From NCBI GenBank assembly GCA_027452245.1, contig DAIDGW010000119.1, positions 1 through 34,869 on the forward strand: a stretch of 34,869 nt of DNA, read 5' to 3'. Under the pieces are notes generated by a model, which had not been told where the DNA came from, searched no databases, and saw nothing but the letters and a program-made list of their open reading frames with translations. Below, in pieces: positions 23,593 to 34,005 of the stretch (its first letter is position 1; every line of letters begins with the position of its first letter). A program made the position numbers and the translations under genes. The DNA comes from Acidobacteriaceae bacterium (GTDB lineage Bacteria; Acidobacteriota; Terriglobia; Terriglobales; Acidobacteriaceae).

Positions 23593-25512
23593 ATGGCGCT
23601 GCACTGTCTCCTGTTTTCCTCCAGCGAGGAAATAACGCTACCGGTTTGTCGCGCAATGACGGATCTCGGCATTAGCGTGGAGCCGTGTCCCGAGGCTGCG
23701 CTGGCGGGACAAAAGATTGCCAATGATGTGATCCACTTGCTGATCGTGGATTGGGACAGGCAACCGGATGCCGAGTTCCTGCTGAAAGCTGCGCGAGAGC
23801 GGCGGGCCGGCGAGCGGCCATTAACACTGGCCATTGTGAGCAGCGATAACGGAGCCCAGCAGTCCATGCAGGCGGGCGCGAATTCGCTGCTGCGCAAACC
23901 GCTAAGCGCGAATCAGGTTCGCGATACGTTATCTACTGCACGCGATCTATTGCGGTCGAGAGATGCGGGAGCGGGTGGTTCAACAAAATCGCCAACCAGT
24001 GCCGCCGATGCTTTCAAGGCGATCCTGAGAAATTCCGATGCCGACGAGGGCGCGCTGCGAACGGGACAGATGCTCCAAGGCACAACGGCTCCGGGAGCGC
24101 AGTTTGAGACGGAAGCCGACGCCAAGAAGGACTTCAGTGCGCCGACGGTTCCGGAAGTGAGTTTGCTGAATGAACTCGAGCCCATGGCGGGTTCGGTGCA
24201 GGAGAAGCCTCACCCTCCCGAGCCACGGCCACCCAGCGAACCGCGAGGGTTGTCGTGGTATTTGAACGCCCGGGGAATCGGCCAGGCTGCCTCGGCGGGA
24301 GCACCCGCTCCGGCACCGATTGCTGCGGAGAAGCCGGAACTGCTCAGCTACGAGCCTTCGGTCTCAAGGACTGCAGCCGCAGATGTGCTGCCAAAAACGC
24401 AACCGGTATCCGTAGTGCCTCCGTCACAGGCGGCGAGTGACAGCGAAGCGAAAACGGAAGAGGCTCTGCATTCGTATATCAAGGGTGAAGGCAAGCAGGG
24501 GCGGCGCCAGCCGAAGTTGTTCTGGCCTGTACGGAAAGTTCTTCTAGGGGTGGTGCTGGCGGGAGTATGCGCATTGGCGTATGTCAAGGTACCTCCATCG
24601 CGCTGGAAGCAGAACGCCCGCATCGTTGCCTTGGGAGCGCTCAGTTGGCTGAACCCGCAAACGCCGAATCCGGTGCAGGCTCCCGAGACACATGAAACAT
24701 TCGGACGGGCGTACGACGACTACAAAATGCCCACACCGGAGAACATCCCCGATGCCACCACGGATCCCTCGAAGATTCAGGTTCTACCGGTCGTTGATCC
24801 GACTGCGAAGAAGCCGTCCGGTAATAGCTCCACAGATCAGACTTCCGCGGATTCAGCCAACGGACCGACAGCAGATGCACAGCCCGGAAGCGCCGTACCA
24901 GCACCCGATGCAACCGCAGTTCCAGCGCAGCAAACTCCTGCCGCGCAGGCTTCTGCAAGCGCCGGGGCACAGAGTTCTACCGCGACGGCAGCAACGAGCC
25001 CTGCTCCGAACCCAGTTGTGCCGGTCACAGCTCCTGCGACGAGCCCGCAGGAGCAGGTTCCTGCGCAAGCGAACGTCGTGACGCACTCAACCCAGAAACC
25101 GAGTCCAATGCATCCTGCAATGGTAGTGAGCCAGGCAACGATCCCGTCGAGCTTGAAGTCGCAGTTGGCGCCAAACGTGCCCGATCCCGTGGCACCGAAA
25201 TCATTGGATCCGGCATTGCCATCGATTGAGCCCGTCAGCCTTTCGGAGACAGCTGAGCGAACGATGCTGGTGCGGCAGACTGCGCCAGTAGTTCCTGCGT
25301 CCGCGAAGGGGCAGTCGGGGAAGGTCGTCCTACAGGTGCTGATTGGCAGGGACGGCAGTGTGCAGGACGCAAAATTTCTTCAAGGCTCGTTTGCTTTTGC
25401 AGTTTCCGCGATTGAAGCCGTGAGGCAATGGCAGTTTAAGCCATACATCCTGAATGGAACACCGGTTTCAGTGCAGACTTCCATGACGATTGAGTTCAAG
25501 GCTGGTGGCTAG
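23593..25512 (+). CDS. Receiver-like domain fused to a TonB-type protein
   Basis: A 639-residue fusion. Residues 1-120 look like a response-regulator receiver: a phospho-acceptor-like Asp in LLIVDWD (D53), a Ser at the switch position (AIVSSD) and the Lys-Pro pair (K102-P103, LLRKPLS); the acidic pocket is replaced by SSSEE, so phosphorylation is doubtful. A linker follows, then one membrane helix (about 313-333), a long Pro/Ala/Gln/Ser-rich stretch that could span the periplasm, and a C-terminal TonB domain (about 576-636; GKVVLQVLIGRDGSVQDAKFL, AVRQWQFKPYILNG). It presumably passes force or a signal to outer-membrane partners. No exbB/exbD pair adjoins it. Confidence 0.85.
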   Translation: MALHCLLFSSSEEITLPVCRAMTDLGISVEPCPEAALAGQKIANDVIHLLIVDWDRQPDAEFLLKAARERRAGERPLTLAIVSSDNGAQQSMQAGANSLLRKPLSANQVRDTLSTARDLLRSRDAGAGGSTKSPTSAADAFKAILRNSDADEGALRTGQMLQGTTAPGAQFETEADAKKDFSAPTVPEVSLLNELEPMAGSVQEKPHPPEPRPPSEPRGLSWYLNARGIGQAASAGAPAPAPIAAEKPELLSYEPSVSRTAAADVLPKTQPVSVVPPSQAASDSEAKTEEALHSYIKGEGKQGRRQPKLFWPVRKVLLGVVLAGVCALAYVKVPPSRWKQNARIVALGALSWLNPQTPNPVQAPETHETFGRAYDDYKMPTPENIPDATTDPSKIQVLPVVDPTAKKPSGNSSTDQTSADSANGPTADAQPGSAVPAPDATAVPAQQTPAAQASASAGAQSSTATAATSPAPNPVVPVTAPATSPQEQVPAQANVVTHSTQKPSPMHPAMVVSQATIPSSLKSQLAPNVPDPVAPKSLDPALPSIEPVSLSETAERTMLVRQTAPVVPASAKGQSGKVVLQVLIGRDGSVQDAKFLQGSFAFAVSAIEAVRQWQFKPYILNGTPVSVQTSMTIEFKAGG

Positions 25513-25554
25513 GCTTCTGGCCAGCATCCGAGTTTCTGCGCTAATCTTGTCAGC

Positions 25555-25977
25555 ATGAGCTGCCACTTGTGCAAAGCCCTTCTTCTGACCACTCTATGTT
25601 GCACGCTTGCCGGCATGGCTGTGCCGCAGAGCAATAATTCCGCGGCGGCGGAAGCGAACGCCATTCCGGTGATCGATGGCGGGATTGGCCCATGCACTGC
25701 CGATTTCACGGTGACGGATGGCGCGAGCAAGAAACCGATCTACGATGCCAAGGTTAGTGTGCATATTAAATACGGATTCGGAAACTTCCATAAGATGGAT
25801 TTGCAGGTAGGAACTAATGTGGATGGGAAGGCGCGATTTACGGGGCTTCCCGACAAGCTGAACCACGGGCTGTACTTCCATGCGACCAAGGGCGAGCTGA
25901 GTGGAGAGGTTTTCGACGATACCTCGGACACGTGCAAGGCGCAGTTCACCATGGCTCTGGAGAAAACCAGCCAGTAG
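25555..25977 (+). CDS. Small secreted protein, Ig/carboxypeptidase-regulatory-like
   Basis: A 140-residue protein with a signal peptide (ALLLTTLCCTLAGMAVPQ). The body is one beta-sandwich-like domain: ADFTVTDGASKKPIYDAKVSVHIKYG, then TNVDGKARFTGLPDKLNHGLYFHATK, resembling carboxypeptidase-regulatory-like or transthyretin-type domains. Two cysteines (GPCTADF and DTCKAQF) bracket the domain and may form a disulphide. No enzyme motif. It lies 42 bp after the receiver/TonB gene and may be cotranscribed with it. Function unknown. Confidence 0.7.
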   Translation: MSCHLCKALLLTTLCCTLAGMAVPQSNNSAAAEANAIPVIDGGIGPCTADFTVTDGASKKPIYDAKVSVHIKYGFGNFHKMDLQVGTNVDGKARFTGLPDKLNHGLYFHATKGELSGEVFDDTSDTCKAQFTMALEKTSQ

Positions 25978-26100
25978 CTGATTGCATCCCACAAGTACGC
26001 TGGACTTTCGTCTGAGTTCATGAGTAGCGCAGCTGCATACCTTGTCCTATCATTAAGCTGCTTGACTTCTGGCAGGAAACTATCCGCGACTTAAACCTCG

Positions 26101-27183
26101 ATGGGATTGTTCGGCGATAAATTCCGCGCAGAGCGCGAACGGCGTGGCTTCACGCTGGATGACGTGTCGAATGTAACCAAGATCTGTTCGCGCATGCTCA
26201 AAGCAATCGAGGAAGAGAATTTCGATCAATTGCCAGGCGGCATTTTTAATAAAGGCTTTATTCGTTCGTACGCCAAGCATCTGGGATTAAACGATGAAGA
26301 AGCGGTGAATGAATATCTGTCGTTAATGCGCGAAAAGCAAGTGGATGCGCGAAACGCAGCCTGGGAAGCGGCGCAGAGTTCGGGAAAGACCGATAAGGCG
26401 GCTGAATTTTACCGCAAGCAATCGCAGGGGGATGTTCCCGCGAACGCGGTGCCGGTCGAGTTTCGCCGGATGAAGCTGGGAGCAAAAGCGGCAGCTGACA
26501 CCTCAGAGCCGGAAGAGCCTTTGGCGGAGATCATTTTTCGCCAACGAGGAGGAAACGTCAGAGCGCGCAAGAGCGGGCAGTCTATGCCATGGAAGATCGC
26601 CGCGATGGTTGCCGTTGCAATCCTGCTGGTGTTCGTGCTGCGGGTAAGGCACTCCCGCAGCGCGAGAGCCGAGGGCGAGTCGTCCGGGGTAGCGGCTTCT
26701 GCTCCGGCGCCGGTTACGAATGTCGCGGTGACTGAGCCCAGCGGCAAGCCGGCATTGATTCCGGCTGTGTCGAGCAAAGCGATAGCGAATTCTCCCAGCA
26801 CGACTGCAAAACTTAGTTCCGGGATTCAGGAAAGCGTGGAACGCGTTCCGGAGCCCAATGCTCCCGAGCACAAAGTGTTGGCAGTTGCGGCAGCTGCCAA
26901 ACCTGCTGTGGCTAATGCTCTCAACCAGTTCGTCGTTCACATTCGAGCCTCGGAAACCTCATGGATTTCGGTTACGGCTGACGGTCAGCTAGTGAGCCAG
27001 GAAACATTGATCGCACCTGCGCAGACAGTGGTCCGTGCTTCCCACGAAGTTATCGTCAAAGCGGGGAATGCCGCAGGCGTGAGCTTCGAAATGAACGGGA
27101 AAGAATTCCCGGCCCAGGGAGCCGAGGGCGAGGTTAAGTCGTACGTCTTCGACAGCACTGGGTTGCGCGGCAATGCACAGTAG
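26101..27183 (+). CDS. RodZ-like HTH membrane protein
   Basis: A 360-residue protein with the RodZ layout. The cytoplasmic HTH_25-type domain covers residues 1-70 (LFGDKFRAERERRGFTLDDVS, GGIFNKGFIRSYAKHLGL); a linker with charged stretches leads to one transmembrane helix (about 164-181), an Ala/Ser/Pro-rich spacer, and a C-terminal DUF4115 domain (about 278-355; VHIRASETSWISVTADGQ, VKAGNAAGVSFEMNGKEFP). RodZ links MreB to the elongasome and sets rod shape. Acidobacterial proteins of this type may have the same role, but that is inferred; no mre genes are in the window. No clear ribosome site precedes ATG 26101. Confidence 0.85.
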   Translation: MGLFGDKFRAERERRGFTLDDVSNVTKICSRMLKAIEEENFDQLPGGIFNKGFIRSYAKHLGLNDEEAVNEYLSLMREKQVDARNAAWEAAQSSGKTDKAAEFYRKQSQGDVPANAVPVEFRRMKLGAKAAADTSEPEEPLAEIIFRQRGGNVRARKSGQSMPWKIAAMVAVAILLVFVLRVRHSRSARAEGESSGVAASAPAPVTNVAVTEPSGKPALIPAVSSKAIANSPSTTAKLSSGIQESVERVPEPNAPEHKVLAVAAAAKPAVANALNQFVVHIRASETSWISVTADGQLVSQETLIAPAQTVVRASHEVIVKAGNAAGVSFEMNGKEFPAQGAEGEVKSYVFDSTGLRGNAQ

Positions 27184-27197
27184 CTCTGGGAATCATA

Positions 27198-27695
27198 TTG
27201 GGCGTTGAGCAGTTTCCCCGGTCTATCTTGTTTCATCGATCCAACCCGCGACGAGCAATTCTTTGGGCTGGACTGATTTCTGGCACATTAGATATATCTG
27301 CTGCCCTGATCGTCTATGGCGCATTCGGACTCAAGCCCATGCGGCTTCTGCAAGGAATTGCCGCCGGCGTGCTGGGAATGCGCTCCTTCCAGGGTGGGGT
27401 CGCCACTGCACTTCTCGGCCTCTTGTTACATTTTGTGATCGCCTATGGAGCCGCGACGACGTTTGTAATAGCAAGCCGCAGGCTGAGAATTCTGGTGACC
27501 CACCCCGTGCTTTGCGGGATTGCGTATGGGGTCGCGGTCTATTTCTTCATGAACCGGGTGGTTGTGAGGTTGTCGGCAGCGGTGAAGTATCCGTTCTCGC
27601 TGAAAGGCATGACGATCGGCGTGGTCATTCATATCTTCTGCGTGGGCGTTCCAATCGCGCTTGTTTCCCGGTATTGGCTGGCTGAACGCGCCTAA
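27198..27695 (+). CDS. Four-helix integral membrane protein, unknown
   Basis: A 165-residue hydrophobic protein starting at TTG 27198 (GGGA eight bases before). Four membrane helices are likely: ILWAGLISGTLDISAALIVYG, GVATALLGLLLHFVIAYGAATT, PVLCGIAYGVAVYFFMNRV and IGVVIHIFCVGVPIALVSRYW. A conserved-looking LLHFVIAYGA and an Arg-rich loop are the only marks. The helix-rich pattern loosely resembles the YagU/DUF1440 group, but I do not assign it. It follows the RodZ-like gene by 14 bp, so the two may share a transcript. An inverted AAGGGCCCTT (27695-27704) lies at its end. Confidence 0.65.
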   Translation: MGVEQFPRSILFHRSNPRRAILWAGLISGTLDISAALIVYGAFGLKPMRLLQGIAAGVLGMRSFQGGVATALLGLLLHFVIAYGAATTFVIASRRLRILVTHPVLCGIAYGVAVYFFMNRVVVRLSAAVKYPFSLKGMTIGVVIHIFCVGVPIALVSRYWLAERA

Positions 27696-27943
27696 AGGGC
27701 CCTTCCCATTCAACACCGTTCTACTCCCGTCCAATTCCGGATTTTCGCTGCTGGGGCCATGGTGTGCTTGTTTTGAGGCAAAACCGTTGCACGGGCGGTG
27801 GTGCTCTGATAGCCTTTTTCGAGGATATATTGCGGAAGATTGCGCCGCTCCCAGGTCATGCAGTCGGCACGATGATTCCCCAGGGTTTGCCGAAATCACC
27901 TCGCAGACCGGTGCCCGGAGTTCTCTGAAGGAGAAAACATAAA
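27696..27943 (+). promoter_or_regulatory. metK leader region
   Basis: This 248-bp region ahead of metK holds no gene. A two-part stem is visible: GTGC (27764-27767) with GCAC (27789-27792) outside, and GTTTT (27770-27774) with AAAAC (27780-27784) inside. I find no match to SAM-I, SAM-II, SAM-IV or SAM/SAH consensus cores. AAGGAG (27928-27933) serves the TTG start of metK. Confidence 0.35.
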
Positions 27944-29125
<1,182 letters not shown>

Positions 29126-29156
29126 GTAAACTGACCGGGCGAGGGCGCGAGTTTAA

Positions 29157-29276
29157 GGAGCCGGACCGCAACTGAAAATGTGGTACGGGCTCCATCACTG
29201 GGCTGTAACTTATTGATAATAAGCTGCAACCCACGAAAGTTCCGCCCCGTCTATGTCCAAGAGTCGGATGAAGGGG
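29157..29276 (+). ncRNA. Candidate structured RNA between metK and ahcY
   Basis: Three hairpins follow one another. P1: GGAGCC (29157-29162) with GGCTCC (29188-29193), then across a small internal loop ACCGCA (29165-29170) with TGTGGT (29179-29184) around an 8-base loop. P2: a 15-nt near-perfect inverted repeat, 29200-29214 with 29218-29232, two A-C mismatches and one G-U, loop GAT. P3: CCCC (29245-29248) with GGGG (29273-29276), inner GTCC/GGAT. No T-run follows P2 or P3 closely, so a simple terminator is unlikely. It resembles no SAM or SAH riboswitch I can recall, but its place ahead of ahcY suggests regulation of that gene. Folding was done by eye only. Confidence 0.45.
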
Positions 29277-29356
29277 TAAGTAGTCAGTCATCTCATCTTC
29301 CGGCAGACTTCATGTATTCTTCTGGGAACGGATTCAGGGCGATTCCCAAGAATTAA

Positions 29357-30670
<1,314 letters not shown>

Positions 30671-30692
30671 AGAGTTTTGGCATAGGATTTGG

Positions 30693-30729
30693 GCCCATGT
30701 CTCTTCTCCTGAGATGTGGGCTTTTTGTT
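30693..30729 (+). terminator. Rho-independent terminator of ahcY
   Basis: GCCCATGTCTC (30693-30703) pairs with GAGATGTGGGC (30711-30721) over 11 bp, two of them G-U, with a 7-base loop, and is followed by TTTTTGTTT. It lies 22 bases after the ahcY stop and ends the metK-ahcY unit. Confidence 0.9.
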
Positions 30730-30820
30730 TGCCCGAAAAACGGGTTGAACAAACAGGGCGGCCGAAGCCGCCCTGCGTTGCTCTGGGGGAGTACTGCAAC
30801 TCGTGAATGTCTAAGCGCAC

Positions 30821-31624
30821 TTAGCGTTCATATCGGCCGCCTTCGTACCAGGACAAGACTTCGTCGGCCACCCAGAACGTCTCCGGAGGCCGCCGGGCGA
30901 AACGGGATTCGAGGTTGAAAGCGTGGGCCTCGAGCGGAACAGTAACGTGCAGACTTGTGTGGGCAAATGCGCGTACGAAAAGTTCTGTATAGCGCTCAAC
31001 CCCCAGAATTGCAAACTGGACCGCATGCACTAAACCATGAAAAAGCGCGCGCATTTGCAGGGTTTCGTTGAAGACGATGACATCAAGAAAAGTCAACGAA
31101 TCCATGTGGGCCAATTGCGGAAGATTCGTGATGCCCAGGGCACGTGCCCGCTCATAGAAGGATGGCGGGGCGACACGCACGCCCATCAGCTCCACGACGC
31201 GAATTCTGTCCAACAGTTCGGACGTGAAATAGGGCCGCAGCCGCGTCTTGTGATGCTCGCTGAGAGGTTCCGAAGAAGGATAATAGCGTTCGCGTTCTTC
31301 CCTGAGATAGGCGGCGACACAGTGCGCCGCTTCAGCAAGTAATTCCGGACTGAGTTGTCCAGATGCGGCCAGAGGCGCAGAAGGCTCCTGGTTGACGATC
31401 GTCTTTTCCAGGGAGGCATAGTATTCACTGAGTGCGCTGGCGGCCTGAACAGATTTCCTGAGTACGTCCCGTTGACCAAAGCGGGCCAGATCATCCATGG
31501 AATAGCGCAGCCGGAGCTGATGCGTGGCGCAATGGGCGCTGAGCAGTTCAAGGTGTGCATTGCGCAATTCCGAATTCAATTGGGCGATCGCTACGCGATC
31601 GCCGGGATCATCCCAGCTAAACAT
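30821..31624 (-). CDS. Zincin-like protein with a degenerate HGLVH motif
   Basis: A 267-residue protein without signal peptide or membrane helix. Residues about 130-245 resemble a family of small metallopeptidase-like proteins, with FxxLxHxxQ and GVERYxELFVRAFA pattern. Where zincins have HExxH, this one reads H196-G-L-V-H200: both zinc histidines remain but the catalytic Glu is Gly. E232 (PLEAHAF) could be the third ligand. So it may bind metal without being a peptidase. Residues 1-120 are helical and Glu/Arg-rich. AAGGAG precedes ATG 31624 at good spacing. It diverges from a TetR regulator gene through a shared operator and is probably repressed by it. Function unknown. Confidence 0.7.
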   Translation of the reverse strand: MFSWDDPGDRVAIAQLNSELRNAHLELLSAHCATHQLRLRYSMDDLARFGQRDVLRKSVQAASALSEYYASLEKTIVNQEPSAPLAASGQLSPELLAEAAHCVAAYLREERERYYPSSEPLSEHHKTRLRPYFTSELLDRIRVVELMGVRVAPPSFYERARALGITNLPQLAHMDSLTFLDVIVFNETLQMRALFHGLVHAVQFAILGVERYTELFVRAFAHTSLHVTVPLEAHAFNLESRFARRPPETFWVADEVLSWYEGGRYER

Positions 31625-31677
31625 CCAACAGACTCCTTAAATGGAACCGGAAACAAAGGGGGAGGGCCGATTGAATA

Positions 31678-31706
31678 TTTATACTATGTAATGTTGACGG
31701 TGTCAA
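31678..31706 (-). promoter_or_regulatory. Sigma-70-type promoter of the zincin-like gene
   Basis: On the minus strand TTGACA (31706-31701) and TATAAA (31683-31678) are separated by exactly 17 bases. The -35 box lies inside the inverted repeat at 31693-31707, so a TetR dimer bound there would block it. Confidence 0.7.
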
Positions 31707-31707
31707 C
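31693..31707. promoter_or_regulatory. TetR-type operator between divergent genes
   Basis: GTTGAC-GGT-GTCAAC is a perfect 6-bp inverted repeat with a 3-base spacer, the form common for TetR-family operators. It overlaps the -35 boxes of both the minus-strand promoter and a plus-strand candidate. Confidence 0.7.
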
Positions 31708-31723
31708 GTATAAAAGCTAGAAT
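31694..31723 (+). promoter_or_regulatory. Candidate promoter of the TetR gene
   Basis: TTGACG (31694-31699) and TAGAAT (31718-31723) are 18 bases apart. The -35 box is part of the inverted repeat, which would give autorepression. The tetR start is 40 bases past the -10. Confidence 0.5.
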
Positions 31724-31762
31724 TAAAACGATTCCTGAGTAATATTACGGCTTCGAGAAACC

Positions 31763-32314
31763 ATGCCGCGGCCACTTAATCCAGACCTGGAGAAGCAGAT
31801 CCTTGATGCTGCTCATGAGTTATGGAGGCGAGGCGGGGAAGAAGCATTGACCCTGCGGGCGGTTGCCTTGGCCGCCGGATCGAATACGCCCGCGGTTTAC
31901 CGGCGTTTCAAGAACCGGAAAGAGATTCTGCGCGCGCTGGTGCATCGGATTCAGGGAGAGGTCCACGCGGTCATCGAGCCCTGCACTTCTCTGCAGGAGA
32001 TCGCGGACGCCTTTTTGGATTTTGCTCTCAGCCATCCCAGGGAATACGAACTAGGGATGAATGGCGTAGTTACCGGGGTGAGCGAAGTTCGTCCGAATCT
32101 GGAGTTCGTTCTGCAGCGAGCCGCTGAGTGGCTGGGAGGCGAGCCGGAAGGCCATGAATCTCTGGTTTTTGCCGTCTGGGCGCTTGCCCATGGCACAGCC
32201 TCGATGCTGAATTCGAAAAGCCTATCCCGGGGACACGCGGCGAAGATGCGCGCGGCCTTCAGGCCGGCTGTGAATGCATTGATCGTGCGAATGAAGCACG
32301 CCGCGAGCGCATAA
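31763..32314 (+). CDS. TetR/AcrR-family regulator
   Basis: A 183-residue one-component regulator. Residues 8-55 form the TetR helix-turn-helix domain (EKQILDAAHELWRRGGEEALTLRAVALAAGSNTPAVYRRFKNRKEIL); the C-terminal domain (about 70-175) is helical and, as usual for the family, would bind a small ligand that cannot be named. ATG 31763 starts it. It is divergent from the zincin-like gene, with one inverted repeat between them that covers both -35 boxes, so it likely represses both itself and that neighbour. Confidence 0.9.
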   Translation: MPRPLNPDLEKQILDAAHELWRRGGEEALTLRAVALAAGSNTPAVYRRFKNRKEILRALVHRIQGEVHAVIEPCTSLQEIADAFLDFALSHPREYELGMNGVVTGVSEVRPNLEFVLQRAAEWLGGEPEGHESLVFAVWALAHGTASMLNSKSLSRGHAAKMRAAFRPAVNALIVRMKHAASA

Positions 32315-32442
32315 GCCTGCATACTTAGGTATGTTGGTGAGCTCCGCGTTGGTCTCATCTATTCCGATTTTCTGCCGATAAGTCTTTTTAGAATATATGC
32401 CTTCATGAGCACAGTCGTGTTGTGAGGCAGACTGCAGGGATG

Positions 32443-32850
32443 ATGAAGATTCTGCTGGTGGAAGAGAGCAAGTTTCTGCGCTTAGCAATCGGCCGAGCGC
32501 TCGTTCACGCCGGGTATGATGCGATTACCCTCGCGGATTCTCAAGCAGCCGTGGAAACGGCGCGGAAGCAGCTTCCGGACTTAATTCTGCTGGATCTTCC
32601 CACAAACGCAAATGCAGCCGAGATGGTGAACACGTTGAAGCGGGAAGCAAGGACGGCGGACCTGGCAACAGTGGTGTTCGGTTCGCTATCTACGATGGAC
32701 GTAGCGCAATTACAGCAGCTTGGGGTATTGGCAGTATGGGAGAAGGCAGAACTCGGCCTGGACAAGGGGGGCAAGGTGTTGCTCGCGCAATTGAGCAAAC
32801 TTCTCCCGTTGCTGCAGAAAGCAGGGCGCGCGGCCGCAGGCACATCGTGA
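32443..32850 (+). CDS. Single-domain response-regulator receiver
   Basis: A 135-residue receiver without an output domain. The phospho-acceptor is D51 (DLILLDL), the switch Ser is S81 (FGSLS) and the conserved Lys is K101 (WEKAEL). The acidic pair is E7-E8 (LLVEES) instead of the usual D-D or E-D, so metal binding may be altered. ATG 32443 gives the family's N-terminus; ATG 32440 is directly before it. No kinase gene adjoins it. It is followed on the opposite strand by an RsbRD-N-like protein, which suggests a signalling cluster with the CheB-type gene beyond. Confidence 0.85.
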   Translation: MKILLVEESKFLRLAIGRALVHAGYDAITLADSQAAVETARKQLPDLILLDLPTNANAAEMVNTLKREARTADLATVVFGSLSTMDVAQLQQLGVLAVWEKAELGLDKGGKVLLAQLSKLLPLLQKAGRAAAGTS

Positions 32851-32925
32851 ACGTCAATCGAATGTGCCAGGGCCCATCGCGGGGCCAGATACAAAGGTGA
32901 TGGCGGCCAGGATTCGTGTCCGGAA

Positions 32926-33477
32926 CTAGACGCGCTTTTTGAGTTTCTGAAAAATGCGCGCTGGTGCGCGGGTCGGGCGAGAAGGCGGCCGATTTGCGGG
33001 ATGCTGATGCTCCAGCTTGGCACGGTGTTCGCCAGAATGGCCATGCTGCCTTTCAGCTTCCATATACCCCAGAACCCCGAAGTACATAGCACGATCAAAG
33101 AACTGGTTCAGCCTTTCCTGCAGTTCCATTTCGCCATACAGCGCTACAATATTATCGGCGAAGGCATTGGAGCGCAGAAATTCCCACAAATGATTTCGAC
33201 TGGCGCTGACAGCCCATACAAACTGATGCAGGCCGATGCCCTCGATCGCGCGCTTCGCTCCGATCGTTCCGAAGTGCTTTGCTATATCTGCTTCTGTCTT
33301 CCGCAAAATCCATTCGCCCAGATGCCGGTAAACGCTGGCCGTCGCCTCGAGCAGTTCTTCAGGTGGGATCTTGCGGAAATCGCTGGTTCGATCGCTTTCT
33401 TGCAGTATCCTGCTCAACCCCGTCGCCAATTCATCTGAGTGCCTCTCAATGAGACGCATCAGTTGTAGACTCACCAT
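32926..33477 (-). CDS. RsbRD N-terminal-domain-like sensor protein
   Basis: A 183-residue helical protein. About residues 5-140 (LIERHSDELATGLSRIL, LLEATASVYRHLGEWILRK, GLHQFVWAVSASRNHLWEFLR, LNQFFDRAMYFGVLGYM) resemble the RsbRD N-terminal sensory domain of RsbT co-antagonists, a globin-like helical fold. The STAS domain that normally follows is missing; instead there is a His/Pro/Arg-rich basic tail of about 45 residues. So it might be a stand-alone sensor or adaptor. ATG 33477 has GGAGGG six bases before it. Stressosome partners are not seen in the window. Confidence 0.78.
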   Translation of the reverse strand: MVSLQLMRLIERHSDELATGLSRILQESDRTSDFRKIPPEELLEATASVYRHLGEWILRKTEADIAKHFGTIGAKRAIEGIGLHQFVWAVSASRNHLWEFLRSNAFADNIVALYGEMELQERLNQFFDRAMYFGVLGYMEAERQHGHSGEHRAKLEHQHPANRPPSRPTRAPARIFQKLKKRV

Positions 33478-33567
33478 CGGAAACCCTCCACCTCGATGTA
33501 GGGATGCGGCCAACAAGCAGGAACGTTGCCCATACGACCACACGAAAGGTTGCCTTAATAGTTGCTA

Positions 33568-33885
33568 TTAGGAATTGTGCGTTTTAGAGTGGACTGGGCT
33601 TCGGGCGGGCGGTCTGCTGATTTTGAGTTGTTCCAGATCCGTTTTCAGGCGGTTCATGTTAACCTCCAGCCTTTTCGCGTCTTCCGGGGCGAAGGAGAAT
33701 CGTCCCACCATTTCCTGCAAAGTCTCATAAGCTTTTTGCGCATGGGAGCGATTTCGCTCCCGCTTTTCCGGATCGTTGGGATTCTCCTGCGCGATGCGTG
33801 CAAAAGTGAGTGCGGTGTCAAGTTCTGTAAGCACAAATTCAATTCCGCGGCGATTGAAACCGTCAAGTTTGTGCGCTGAAGACAT
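33568..33885 (-). CDS. Small helical protein, unknown
   Basis: A 105-residue protein, all helical by eye, rich in Glu, Arg and Asn (GIEFVLTELDTALTFARIAQ, NRSHAQKAYETLQEMVGRF, NMNRLKTDLEQLK). No signal peptide or motif is recognised. ATG 33885 is chosen because the upstream 29 in-frame residues look like non-coding sequence; the ribosome site is weak. It lies between the RsbRD-like gene and another small helical gene on the same strand and may form part of the same signalling cluster. Confidence 0.6.
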   Translation of the reverse strand: MSSAHKLDGFNRRGIEFVLTELDTALTFARIAQENPNDPEKRERNRSHAQKAYETLQEMVGRFSFAPEDAKRLEVNMNRLKTDLEQLKISRPPARSPVHSKTHNS

Positions 33886-34005
33886 GCCGTGATAGATGTA
33901 ATGAACAGGCTCAAGTTTGCTGGGCCAGAAGGTTGTTCCGGATCGGAAACAAGCCCTGAGGACTGTGAGCAAGCAGGAATTGGCTTAAGCGGAAGGGGAG
34001 GCGAC

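Noticed and set aside
27695..27704. Palindrome AAGGGCCCTT at the end of the four-helix membrane protein gene
   Set aside because: Ten bases, no T-run and no spacer; too short to call a terminator or operator.
27696..27943. SAM riboswitch before metK
   Set aside because: I could not fit the conserved cores of the SAM riboswitch classes that I know; only a modest two-part stem is present.
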